Source: Henckelia pumila | Taxonomy: Eukaryota > Streptophyta > Magnoliopsida > Lamiales > Gesneriaceae | Assembly: GCF_033568475.1 (NCBI RefSeq) | Contig: NW_027331831.1 | Location: 8,618,001-8,682,000, forward strand | Length of the DNA stretch: 64,000 nucleotides | Direction of reading: 5' to 3' | In this document: in pieces, positions 36,042 to 46,259 of the stretch | Layout of the letters: the number at the start of each line of letters is the position of its first letter | How positions within the stretch are numbered: position 1 is the stretch's first letter | Notes under the pieces: generated by a model | Told to the model about the DNA's origin: nothing | Database searches by the model: none | What the model saw: only the letters and a program-made list of their open reading frames with translations | Made by a program: the position numbers and the translations under genes

Positions 36042-37034
36042 CTATCTCTGAGACTGCTGGCGCTGCTGCGAATATTGTTGCTGAAAAGGTGGCTGCTGGT
36101 ACAGAGGTGGCTGAACAGATGCCTGAGAACCTCCAGAACCACTCGCTGCCCCAATCAGCATAGGACAATCTCTCTTCACGTGACCCTCCTGGCCACACTG
36201 GAAGCATGAAGTGGCCGATTGACCACACTTCCCTGGAGGATGTCTGCGTCGACACTGAATACACCGGTTCGGTCTCTGTCCACCAAAATGATGCACTCCA
36301 CCAGATCCAGAGGAAGAAGAAGAAGTACCTCCTGGCTTCTTGAAGGACTGTCCTCTCGGACCCAAAGGACTAGAGCTCGCTGGCCTGGAAGAAGAAGAAT
36401 AAAGTCCCTTGTTCCTCCGAATACTGTCCTCGGCCTGGCGACAACGGTCCACCAAATCCTCGTAAGTCCCATCGCCGCCCACAGCAACCATCCGATGAAT
36501 TTCAGGATTCAAACCCTGAAGGAAATGATCAAACTTCGCCATAGAACTATCAGCAATATGAGGACAAAAGGGTAGCAGATCAAAGAACTTCTGCTGGTAC
36601 TCCTCGATCGTCATCGTCCCCTGTCGCAAACTCAACAACTCACTGGCTTTTGCCTGACGAAGAGCTGGAGGAAAATAAAATCTCTGATAAGCAGTACGAA
36701 ACTCCACCCAAGTAGCTGCAACTCTAGCTGCTATGAACGGTGCGGAAGTAGATCTCCACCACTTCCTCGCTCTGCCCTCAAGCATAAAGGCAAGAATCTC
36801 CATCCTATCCTCAGCCGTGCAACGGAACTCCTGGAAGCACTGCTCCATCCTCTCCATCCAATCCTCCGCCTCTTCAGCTGTCTCACCACCCGTCAAAGGC
36901 TTCGGGCTAACTTCTTTGAATCTACGCATGCTCACTCGCCTGCGCTCCTCGGGCTGTCCCCAACGTCTACGATCGTCCGGATTGCCCCAACGACCGCCGT
37001 CTACGCTACCGTGACTCTCGTCGTAATCTGCCAT
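36042..37034 (-). CDS. gag: Chromovirus gag
   Basis: 330 codons from the ATG at 37034, which is about 60 bases after the primer-binding site. The retrotransposon gag core (WMERMEQCFQEFRC, FMLEGRARKWWRS, FYFPPALRQAKASELLSLRQ) spans about residues 50-200. It is followed by a Ser/Gly-rich linker and a zinc knuckle CFQCGQEGHVKRDC (CX2CX4HX4C), preceded by a CIQCRRRHPPGKC variant. The tail is Gln-rich and ends at an in-frame TAG. It forms the capsid-like particle and binds RNA in this family. Confidence 0.88.
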   Translation of the reverse strand: MADYDESHGSVDGGRWGNPDDRRRWGQPEERRRVSMRRFKEVSPKPLTGGETAEEAEDWMERMEQCFQEFRCTAEDRMEILAFMLEGRARKWWRSTSAPFIAARVAATWVEFRTAYQRFYFPPALRQAKASELLSLRQGTMTIEEYQQKFFDLLPFCPHIADSSMAKFDHFLQGLNPEIHRMVAVGGDGTYEDLVDRCRQAEDSIRRNKGLYSSSSRPASSSPLGPRGQSFKKPGGTSSSSSGSGGVHHFGGQRPNRCIQCRRRHPPGKCGQSATSCFQCGQEGHVKRDCPMLIGAASGSGGSQASVQPPLYQQPPFQQQYSQQRQQSQR

Positions 37035-37096
37035 CTGTTACATAAGAACAGATAATTATTTAATCCGCTTTACAATATTCCCAGTGGAATGCGTCG

Positions 37097-37108
37097 CTCT
37101 GATACCAA
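37097..37108 (-). promoter_or_regulatory. Chromovirus primer-binding site (initiator-Met tRNA)
   Basis: TGGTATCAGAGC on the minus strand, four bases after the end of the 5' LTR, is an exact match to the usual initiator-Met tRNA site. Confidence 0.9.
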
Positions 37109-37112
37109 AAAT

Positions 37113-38507
37113 GTAGTGACCCAACCCGGATCCACTATCTAATCAGAGTTATAGTAAAAGCGCACGCAATAAAAGCTTAAAGCGTAAAGTGCGGATAATT
37201 AAAATACAACAAATCCAATCGGCAGAATACAACCGACGCTATCACAAGTGTATAAATACTGTTTATACAACCAAATCGAAGGTTCAGGGTAATTAAATCC
37301 CTACCCTCTACAACCTTGGACTCTCCCTAACTCTCAATCCTGCTGGGAGCCACCTGAACCGTCCAGCCTCAAACCTGCCCCGCCACAAGGTACACAACGA
37401 ATATCCAAACATAGGGGCGTGAGCTAGAACACTCAATACGAAGCAATGATATAAATACAAATATGCGCACACAGATGATTTAAAACTCAAGTGAAAACAC
37501 TTGCTCATGGCGCCGAGAATATACAGTACCGGCTAGAGAGCTACTCCGTGGGGTACTCGTATATTCCATATCAGGGCTGAGCCAACCCCATCCTGACCCG
37601 AATCCAAAATAGGATACAAGCCTCATATGGAAACTGTCATACCTGACTCGAGTCCAAAATGAGATCATCGTTCCCTATGGAGACTGTCAATGACTCACAT
37701 CTCTCCGGATGCAGTCATACGTAAAATCATGTATGTGCTAAGGCGATAAAACATGCTAAAACATGATAAAACATATAGCACATACTCATGCAACATATAA
37801 GCAAATATATCATGCCGGCTATCTCGGTCAGTACTTACATACCTCTAACACTGCTGGTCAAACCTAGCTCCACTGATCTAGACTCCAAGCCTACTAGTCC
37901 AGTCTACTGCTACTACAATGCAGATATCCATGCATCAACAATAAAGCTCTAAAAGCCTTAATTAAGCTATTGCATACTCCTAAATATTTTTAGGATGCCA
38001 ATGCTATACCTGCGTCCGTCGTTAGCCCTTTGCTGACGATAGCCTCAAAACTAGGCCAAAGCTCCGCGATGACGCCTAGATCACTAAGCCACTTCCGGAT
38101 TCCCCGTAGGACGCCTAAATCTCCCTAGATCTGAGTTAGAAGGCTTAGGAATCAGAGAGAAGAGAGGAAAAAGGTGCGAGAAAATGAATTCTCGGACCCT
38201 CTATTTATAGGCAACGTTCGGAGCCTCCGAACCCGGTTCGGAACGTCCGATCACGATCGGAACTTCCGATCGCCCCTTCGAAGCTTCCGATCGCCCGATA
38301 TTACGTCAGCCATGACGTCACCTTGCTGACGTAACCGATGACGTGTACTCTGAGTCCGATCGGAGCTTTCGATCTCGCCGACGGAGCTTCCGATCCACTT
38401 CGGATCCTCCGAACTCCTCTTCGGGCCGTCCGATCTATCTTGGACTATTTAGGCATAATTTAGTAATCAAATACCTTAATTACCTTGATTAATTACGGGT
38501 TACTACA
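37113..38507 (-). repeat. 5' LTR of the chromovirus
   Basis: 1395 bp, nearly identical to 31038-32452. The TATA box is at 38201-38210. The U3 palindrome array lies at 38214-38440, with one GATCGGAGCTTCCGATC-type unit fewer than the 3' LTR. That accounts for most of the length difference. TGACGTCA is at 38313-38320. Confidence 0.9.
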
Positions 38508-38512
38508 TAATA

Positions 38513-39435
38513 TTTGGTTCTACTAACGAAACTCTTTGTCAAGATTTCTCCAAGCTTATGCAGGAACACTTTGAGATGAGAATGATGGAGGAACTTAACT
38601 ATTTCCTCGGATTACAAATCAAACAGTGCAAGGATGAGTTCTTTGTGAACCAAATCAAATACATCAAGGAGATTCTAAAGAATTTTGGGATGGAGAACAC
38701 AAAATCATCATCCACACCGATGAGCATAGCAATCAGACTCGACAAGGATGAAAATGGTAAATCTGTAGATCAATCTTTCTTTCATAGTATGATTGGCTCC
38801 TTACTTTATGCTACTGCTAGTAGACCGGACATTATGTTTAGTGTTTGCTTGTGTGCACGATTTCAATCATGTCCAAAGAAATCACATTTGTTCGCCTTAA
38901 AACGCATTTTCAAATATCTTTCAAATACTCCAAATCTAGGCTTGTGGTATTCGAAAAATTCTTTCTTTGATTTAAAAGCTTACTGTGATGCCGAATTTGG
39001 TGGATATAAGGTGGACAGGAAAAGCACTATTGGAACCTGTTTCTTTTTAGGAAACTGTTTAGTTTCTTGGTTTTCCAAAAAACAAAATTGTGTTGCGTTG
39101 TCAACGATCGAAGCCGAATATATGGCTGCCGTTAGTTGTTGTGCGCAAATTCTTTGGATGAAGCATCAATTGCTTGACTATGGTGTATTTTTTCAAAAAT
39201 TCCTATTTTTTGTGACAATACTAGCGCCATATGTCTTACAAAAAATCCAATTCAACATTCGCGCACCAAACATATTGACATTCGTCATCATTTTATTTGT
39301 GACTACATCGAACGAAATGAAGTTGAACTTCAATATGTTGACACGACAAATCAAATTGCCGATATTTTTACAAAACTACTAGATAAAAATACTTTTATTC
39401 GTTTGCGTGGTGAACTTGACATGATTGAGTTGTAA
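38513..39435 (+). pseudogene. pol: SIRE pol, 3' part (RT end and RNase H)
   Basis: The RT frame resumes with FGSTNETLCQDF immediately after the gypsy insertion. The thumb/connection MMEELNYFLGLQIKQ and RNase H (AYCDAEFGGYKVDRKSTIGT, CVALSTIEAEYMAA) follow. Near 39200 the frame shifts: the family continuation (IQHSRTKHIDIRHH, ADIFTKLL, RLRGELDMIEL) lies in another frame and ends at TAA 39433-39435. Confidence 0.85.
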
Positions 39436-39895
39436 TCGCTTGTAGACATATTTTAAATGTAATGTCATATTAAGGGGGAGCTTAATATTAAATTCAAGCA
39501 ATTTAATGTTGGATAATACAAATTAATTAATTGTATTTATTCAATGTTATAAAGCTCACATTTTATGTGAAATTTATGTGTTGCTTTTTAGAAATCATAT
39601 TTCAATTCTCTTGTTTTGCATTTACTTTTCCAGTCTTTTTGATTATCACAAAAAGGGGGAGAATTAGTTTGGTTAAATATTTTAACTAAGAGGGAGAGTT
39701 AGTTCAGTTAAATGCATGGAGAATAAAATTGGTTATTTGATAAAAAAAAATTTAATTCTCTTCTCAGCTAATTGTTTAATTTAGGGGGAGTTTTATTCAT
39801 GCAATTATATTGTGCAAATTTAAATTGTTTATTTAATATTGTAAATTTATTTCTCCTATTTAACCAAGTTTTGTGATCATCAAAAATGGGGAGAT
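39436..39895 (+). promoter_or_regulatory. SIRE purine-tract-rich 3' segment
   Basis: 460 bp without coding capacity. Five purine tracts recur: AAGGGGGAGCTTAA (39472), AAAAAGGGGGAGAATTAG (39651), AAGAGGGAGAGTTAG (39688), TTAGGGGGAGTTTTAT (39781) and finally AAAAATGGGGAGAT abutting the LTR. The last is the functional polypurine tract by position. The upstream copies are a known habit of the SIRE lineage. Confidence 0.65.
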
Positions 39896-41562
39896 TGTTA
39901 CGCCTTAAACGCATACAAATCTCGTGTTATGAGATAAATGTTTTTAATGTATTAACAATTCTCGTAATATTATGTTTTGATGATTACAAAACTCGGTTAA
40001 TTGTTACTAACCATTTAAAGTGAGATTTTACATATTAGATTTATTGATGATTAAATTCTTGGAAGCTATTTAGAAGCTATACATGTATTTATAAAGTCTT
40101 GTATTGCTCATTGAATGGATGAAACATTGTTAAGAGATATGAAGAAAAAGACAAGAAGAAGCCAAAGTATGGAACAACAACTTCCAAAAATTACTGGGCA
40201 TTTTTTTGTCATTGAAATCCAATCTTCACCAGTCATAATATTTATGAAGAAGTTTTACATGTACTGTCCAAATTTTAGAGCAATCCAACGGCTAGATATG
40301 GATTTATGATTTTTCCACAAAAGTTGTGCAGTACCTATTTCTGCAGAACTTGAAGCGAAGGATGAAGAATCAACTTATGAAAATTACTGGACGTTCTTGA
40401 GATATCCAAATCAAATATCCACCAATCAACATCAAGATCAGGATGTTTTCAAACTTATATCAAAATTTCATATCAATCCAACGGCTAGATATGGAGTTAT
40501 GATTTTTTCACAAAGGTTGCACAGTACCTATTTCTGCAGAACATGAAGCAAATGATGAAGAATCAAATTCAAAAAGTAACTGGGAATGATTGAGACATTC
40601 AAATAAACTCTCCACCAATCCAATTCAAATTTAGGATGTTTCACAACCTCTGTCCAAATTTTAGATCAATCCAACGGATGAATTAGGAGATATGAATTTT
40701 TCAAATTTGTTGCACAGAACAAGTTCGAAAACATGATGAAGCGACTTCCGAAACATACTGGGAATTATTGTTTGTCAAAATCTAATCTCCACCGTTCAGA
40801 ATGAAGATCCAGATGTTTTAAAGCTTCGGTTTAAATTTCAGATCAATCCAACGGTTAGATTGTGAGATATGATTTTTCCACAAAATCCGCTCAGTGCTGG
40901 GAAAAAGTAGGCAGCGGCGCCGAACACATTTTGTCACTCCTTAACTTCTCAACACATGCTCCATGCACTCAAATCAGATTCAAATTTTTTTCAACTATAA
41001 ATAGAGGTCATCCAAGGTCATTTGGAGATATCCCAACTCATCTCTTCTCTCCTTTGCAAGCAATTTCTCACTATCAAAGTGTTTGTGTGATATATTTGAG
41101 AGTGTTTGTATAAATAGTTTGTGAGTTGGTTGTGCTATTGTTGTAAACACTTGAGTGTGAAGGCAAGTGTGTTGTGCTATCGTTGTAAGCACTTGCGTGT
41201 GAAGCCAAGTGTTTGTGTTGAGGCTATCCTTGGAGCCCTTAAGGCCAAGAGTATCGAGTTGTATCGGCGCGGTGATCGTGTCAAGTTTTACGGCTATCCT
41301 TGGAGCCATCAAGGCCAAGAAGTTGAAGTGCTAGTGAATCCTTGGTTAATCGATCTTAACCAAGAAGGGGAGACGTAGACGATTTATCGTCGAACTTCCA
41401 TAAACATATCCTATCTCATTTATCGCTTTATCTTTTTTTCGCATTTATTTACCGCATTTATTTTGATTGCTTTAAGTCTTTCGCTTACGTATTTGCATAA
41501 TCGCTTTAAATTGCTAAAGTTGCCAATAGAACCTAAATCCCCCCCCCCATTAGGTTCTAACA
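39896..41562 (+). repeat. 3' LTR of the SIRE element
   Basis: 1667 bp partner of 25994-27666, with a small number of substitutions and a shorter C run near its end. The TATA box is at about 40995-41003. Confidence 0.88.
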
Positions 41563-41567
41563 GTATG

Positions 41568-42419
41568 TAAATTGTCTTTCCCTGATCGAAATAATCTGCA
41601 CACCAGGAAAGGAAATGAAAGCACGTTAGTGGGGCGCTGAAAGGTTTTCCGGCGGGGCCACTCCGATGCTTAAGTCAAACTTAGAAATAGAGTGGGCTTT
41701 TAGGAAAAATTGAGTATAGTGTTTTTTGGAGATTTTAGAGGAACATACCTTTACTGATACCTGATGCAAGGTATTTATAGGCGTTGGAATGACGGCATGC
41801 CTCCGCATTTTGAGGATAGTGGCCACGATCTGGATCGTGGGTGCAGGAGTTGCCCACGTTTACCTGTCACGCATGATGAAGCCGGAAGGATCGGGATTAT
41901 GGCAGTCGTGGGGATCATGCTCTTGAGAAATGGGTTTTGTCTAAGTCATGAAGACTTGGTCTTCTTGGCCTCACGCCTTGATCCGAGATGAGTTAGTCCT
42001 TTGTATCTGAGCTGTTAGTCCGACCTTATCCAGCCCTGTTTATTCTTGTCTAACCCTAGCCCTGATACCCCTGACTTTCCGGGGTATCACCACTCCTCCC
42101 TAAAATAGTCGGGCTAGAGCCATACTCGCTGTCCTGACTAGCATTCGTGTTGCCTCTGCCTGTCCCTAGCCCTGATACCCCTGAATTCCTGGGGTATCAC
42201 CACTTCTCCCTAAAATAGTCGGGCTAGAGCCATACTCGCTGTCCTGACTAGCATTCGTGTTGCCTCTGCCTGTCCCTAGCCTTGATACCCCTGACTTCGC
42301 GGGGTATCACCACTCCTCCCTAAAATAGTCGGGCTAGAGCCATACTCGCTGTCTTGACTAGCATTCTTGTTGCCTCTGCCTTTCCCTAGCCCTGATACCC
42401 CTGAGTTCCCGGGGTATCA
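41568..42419 (-). repeat. 3' LTR of the outer element, remainder
   Basis: Continues the LTR from 25993 and aligns with 48251-48994. It contains a tandem block of a unit of about 110-120 bp (TAGTCGGGCTAGAGCCATAC ... CCCTAGCCCTGATACCCC) in three copies (from about 42050), against two copies in the right LTR. This explains why the left LTR is roughly 110 bp longer. It ends GGGGTATCA at 42419. Confidence 0.8.
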
Positions 42420-42634
42420 CTAGTCCATGGGCGTATTAAATATATTTTGAAATTTTCAAAAATGTGGTAGGGCTGACATCAACCCTAGAATTTTAAGTGA
42501 CGGGCAGGGGTCAGTGGACGTTAACTGTCCTTTCAACTGCCCGTATCATCATTACCCTACCCGGTTCAACTTCCCAGGCTTACCCTCACCATCCGATCAT
42601 CTTTAAATCCACGACCTGGATTTAATTCCTCCAC

Positions 42635-42643
42635 CTATAAATA
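42635..42643 (+). promoter_or_regulatory. TATA box of the antisense gene in the outer element
   Basis: CTATAAATA lies about 200 bases upstream of the proposed ATG at 42836, followed by a pyrimidine-rich leader (CTCACTTTCCC, TTTCCTTTTTCC). It points the same way as the gene and opposite to the presumed LTR transcript. A leader intron from the CT|GTAAGT at about 42772 to CCCAAAAG|ATG at 42835 is plausible. Confidence 0.45.
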
Positions 42644-42835
42644 CTTAACCCCCGTCTCCATTTCTCACTTTCCCTTTTCACGCTTTCCTTTTTCCTGCTT
42701 TTCTTCGGCTTCGGCGATTCTGCGCTTCCGGTTTATTTCTTACAGTCCTCCTTCGTGCTCAATCTTTTTCCTGTAAGTTTGCACTCTACCTTATACTCAA
42801 TTTCCCTATCCTTTACCTTGTCTTCTTCCCAAAAG

Positions 42836-45151
42836 ATGTCGGAATCTGCATCTTCTACGTCTGGTGCTAATGCTCGTGGCTCTTCTAGTGTAGAATCCGC
42901 GGCCTTATGCCATGACTCTCTGCCTCCTACTACCTCCGGTACCCAGCCGAGGCTAGCCCCCTCTTCATCTCGTCCGAAGAAGGCCAAAATTGGGTCTTCT
43001 AAGGACAAAGGCAAGGCTAAAGTTATTGACTCTGGCCCTCTCCTTCCTTCCCACAAGCCAAACCCTGAGGGTCCTTGGTTCTTTCATTTTACCAGTACCC
43101 TACGCCCAGAGTCCATTGAGGAGCTTCGGGCCATGGGCAACATTCCCCCTACCCATTCTATCATTATCCCAGGCCCAATGGGCAAAGCTGACCAGCCCCT
43201 GAGGGCTTCTATACTTTCTTCAGGGAGCAGCTTAGGAATGGGCTTCGCTTCCCGATACATCCTTTTTATTATAAAATTGCCCAATTCTACAAGGTTCCCC
43301 TGAACCAATTTCATCCTAATGCCTTCCGGATGATGGCTGCCACATATGTGCTTTTAAAGACGCATAACCTGGCCATTACCCCCTTGGTTTTTCATTACTA
43401 CTATGCTTGCCGATTTACCGAGGCAGCATTTTCTTTGAATGCCCGGCAGAATGCCCGATTTCTGGACGACACTCCCTCTTCCTGGAAAGGCTGGAAAGAG
43501 CGGTTTTTCTATATTCAGCTCTCTGCTGCCCGAACCAAACCTACCCAATTCTTGAAAGCCCTTCCTCCCCAGCCAGAACTCCCTAAGCATTATAAGCTGG
43601 AAGAACCCTATCTCTGTTCCCAAGAGCTGGTGAAAAACCAGAAGTTTCCTTCAGCTCCTCTCCTAGAGGAGAGGAGCTTGATTGCTAATGGGTTGGGCCC
43701 CCGGGTAGTTGATCCGGTGGACCGAATTATTGATGAGTACGAGGCCCCGGCCCCGACCTCTGGTATTCTTTAATGCTATTATGTACTTGTTCCTTTTTTA
43801 TATGTTATTTCTAATATACCAACTCTCTCCCTTTCTTATACAGAAGAACCAGCCCCCAAGAAAAAGAAGAAATCTAGACTGATGAAGCAGGCCTTTGCCA
43901 AAAAAAGGGCAGCTGAGAAGGCGGCTGCTCAAAGAAAAGAAGAAACCAGGGCTGCGGAGGCGGCCAGGAAAGCGAGGGTGCTCCAGCTAGCTGAAGAACG
44001 GTGGGCACAAGAGGGCCGGGACCAATAACATACCGTCTCGACGAGTGGCCCCGGGCCTGTCATTTCATCGGCTGTTATTGTGCCCCCCAAAGTTCCTTAT
44101 TTGGAGGCCGGGCTAAATGACGAGTCTGCCTCCCTTGCTGCTGAACCCTCATTCCTTTTGAACCGTAAGAGAAAAGCTGTGGAGGAAGCAGAGATGGTCA
44201 TTTTGAGTGACCCTGAAGAGGTGGCTCCTCTTTCCCCCTCATTCCAAACCCTGGCACCATTTTACCAAGCTGCACAGGGCTCTAGTCCCGTGGGTGCCAA
44301 GGAGAACATATTTCAGGCCGGGGCTTCCGGTCGGGGAGTGAGGATACTGAAGGACCTCCTAACTCCGGCGGAACAACACCATCTCTACCATCAAAGCCCA
44401 AATGTGAAGTACTTCGAGGGCACCAATCGGATTATATCCGTAAGTTTATTTTTTCCAGCTGTAATGATATTTTGCTTTTCGTTTCTGACACCTATGCTTT
44501 CAGGGACTGCATATGCTGGTGGACAACTATGAAGATGCGACCCGATTTGGTCGTATCGAGACAGATCGGGCGCACGTAGAGGCTGAGAGGTCCCGGGCTG
44601 CTGCTGAGCTAAACAAAAAACTAGAGCAAGATTTGGTGATGATGAGGCAGACTCATGACCAAGTGTTGTCCAGCCTCTAATCTGCCTTAGAAATAGCTGA
44701 GCAAGCTCTTCATTCTGCTCAAGTGAATCTTGCCCTCTCTGAGACCACTCTGGGGCAAACCCGGGATGCTTTGACTGTTGCGGAGAGCAGAGCCACTGAG
44801 GCTCAAACTGAAGCGGCCCTTGCAAAGGACAAGGCTGAGAAGGCAGTTTCAGCTCTGAAAGCCCGCTTGAAATCAGAAGAGGAGCTCAAGGCCTCTTTTC
44901 TTTCCTCTGCCGAATTCCAAGAAGCGGTGGTGGACAAGTCATATTCCTTCTTTCAAACTGGTTTTTACAAATGCCGGGATCAATTTGATGAGGCCGGGCT
45001 ATGGTCCTCAGAGAAGAAGGATTTTCCTGACTTAGACAAGGCTATTGACTCCCTCCCTGGTTCACAAGGGCCTAAAGGAGCAGAGACATTTGAGGCCAGT
45101 AAAACTCTAGCAACTGAAGGCGAGGATGCTCCAGTTAACCCAGTAGTTTAA
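42836..45151 (+). pseudogene. Spliced gene carried antisense in the outer element (putative gypsy-type transposon domain protein)
   Basis: Three coding segments: 42836-43762, 43844-44439 and 44504-45151. Both introns have GT/AG ends and the frames join correctly. The first part is Ser-rich with a basic patch (SSRPKKAKIGSSKDKGKAK). The middle block (NGLRFPIHPFYYKIAQFYKV, PNAFRMMAATYVLL) resembles the plant PF04195-type putative gypsy transposon domain. The second segment is Lys/Ala/Glu-rich, and the third is a long coiled coil (AVSALKARLKSEEELKASFL region). Breaks are a frameshift near 43195, TAA at about 44026 and TAG at about 44680. The function of such genes is unknown. The opposite orientation to the presumed LTR transcript recalls the antisense genes of Grande and Retand-like elements. 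Confidence 0.65.
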
Positions 45152-45329
45152 GTAGTTCACGCCTTGTAACTGGCCATTGAAGCCCCCTCTCTTGTAATTT
45201 ACTGATTTATTAATGCTATGTTGCTTTCTTTTAACTCTTGATTCTGTACTGCTACAATTCCTGGTCTGGTGGGACTTAGGAATTTTATGAGGTGCTGGGG
45301 GTTTAGATAGATACTAAGTCACGGAATTT

Positions 45330-46140
45330 TCTGGGCTTAGAGAGTACCAAGGGCTGATAAATGGGTGCCGGGGCATGGGCCCTCCCGGGCTTATATAACG
45401 CCAAGGGCTTATATATTTCTTGGGCTTAATATGGACGCCGGGGCATGGAACCTCCCGGGTTTATATAATGCCAAGGGCTTATGTATGCCTTGGGCTTAAC
45501 ATGGGTGCCGGGGCATGGAACCTCCCGGGCTTATATAATGCCAAGGGCTTATATATGCCTTGGGCTTTAAATAAGTGTCGGGGCTTGGAACCTCCCGAAC
45601 TTATATAATGCCAAGGACTTATATATATGTCTTGGGCTTTAATGGGTGCCGGAGCTTGGAACCTCCCGGGCTTATATAATGCCAAGGGCTTATATATGCC
45701 TTGGGCTTTAAATGGGTGCCGGGGCTTGGAACCTCCCGGGCTTATATAATGTCAAGGGCTTATATATGCCTTGGGCTTTAAATGGGTGTCGGGGCTTGGA
45801 ACCTCCCGGGCTTACATAATGCCAAAGACTTATATATGCCTTGGGCTTTAAATGGATGCCGGGGCTTGGAACCTCTCGGGCTTATATAATGCCAAGGGCT
45901 TATATATGCCTTGAGCTTTAAATGGGTGTCGGGGCTTGGAACCTCCCGGGCTTATATATGTCTTGGGCTTTAAATGGGTGCCGGGGCTTGGAACCTCCCG
46001 GGCTTATAGAGTGCCAAGGGCTTATAAATGCCTTGAGCTTATAAGGTGTCGGGGCGTGGAACCTCCCGGGATTATAGAGTGCCAAGGGCTTATAAATGCC
46101 TTGAGCTTATAGGGTGCCGAGACGTGGAACCTCCTGGGCT
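45330..46140. repeat. Minisatellite of about 60-70 bp units, 11-12 copies
   Basis: The unit contains GGGTGCCGGGGCTTGGAACC, TCCCGGGCTTATATAATGCC and AAGGGCTTATATATGCCTTG. It repeats from shortly after the end of the antisense gene to about 46140, with one shortened unit near 45930-45990. It degenerates into TGCCATGGGCTTT motifs up to about 46260. The units are similar enough to suggest recent expansion. Confidence 0.85.
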
Positions 46141-46259
46141 TTGGATGCCATGATGTAGACAGTGCCATGGGCTTTTCTGGACTGCCATGGCGGAGATATT
46201 GCCATGGGCTTTTTAAATGAGTGCCCGGGCCTTGAAACTCCGGGACTTTAAAATACAGA

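Larger units (their letters stand above)
31038..38507 (-). mobile_element. Ty3/gypsy chromovirus, Tekay/Del type, innermost of the nest
   Basis: It is flanked by perfect 5-bp duplications TAATA (31033-31037 and 38508-38512), inserted into the SIRE RT. LTRs of 1415 bp (31038-32452) and 1395 bp (37113-38507) differ at few positions, implying a recent insertion. The primer-binding site TGGTATCAGAGC is at 37097-37108 (minus). The polypurine tract AAGTGGGGGAGAA is at 32453-32465 (minus). Domain order is gag, PR, RT, RNase H, INT, chromodomain-like C-terminus. One stop between gag and pol and two frameshifts in pol suggest it is no longer autonomous. Confidence 0.93.
25994..41562 (+). mobile_element. 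SIRE/Maximus-type copia retrotransposon, host of a nested chromovirus
   Basis: It is flanked by perfect 5-bp duplications GTATG (25989-25993 and 41563-41567). Long LTRs (1673 and 1667 bp, TGTTACGCC ... TTCTAACA) are nearly identical. Features are primer-binding site TGGTATCAGAAC at 27669, gag, a broken pol, and a long purine-rich 3' segment with repeated GGGGGAG tracts ending AAAAATGGGGAGAT at the 3' LTR, all typical of the SIRE lineage. It is 8.1 kb without the 7.47-kb gypsy insert (31038-38507). Several stops and a gag deletion make it non-autonomous. Confidence 0.9.

Noticed and set aside
37097-37108. tRNA-like match (initiator-Met)
   Set aside because: Only a 12-base primer-binding site of the chromovirus; there is no cloverleaf. 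No tRNA gene was found in the window.
45330-46140. Regular repeats that might suggest a CRISPR array
   Set aside because: Units are directly adjacent with no unique spacers, the sequence is plant nuclear, and it lies inside a retrotransposon. It is a minisatellite.
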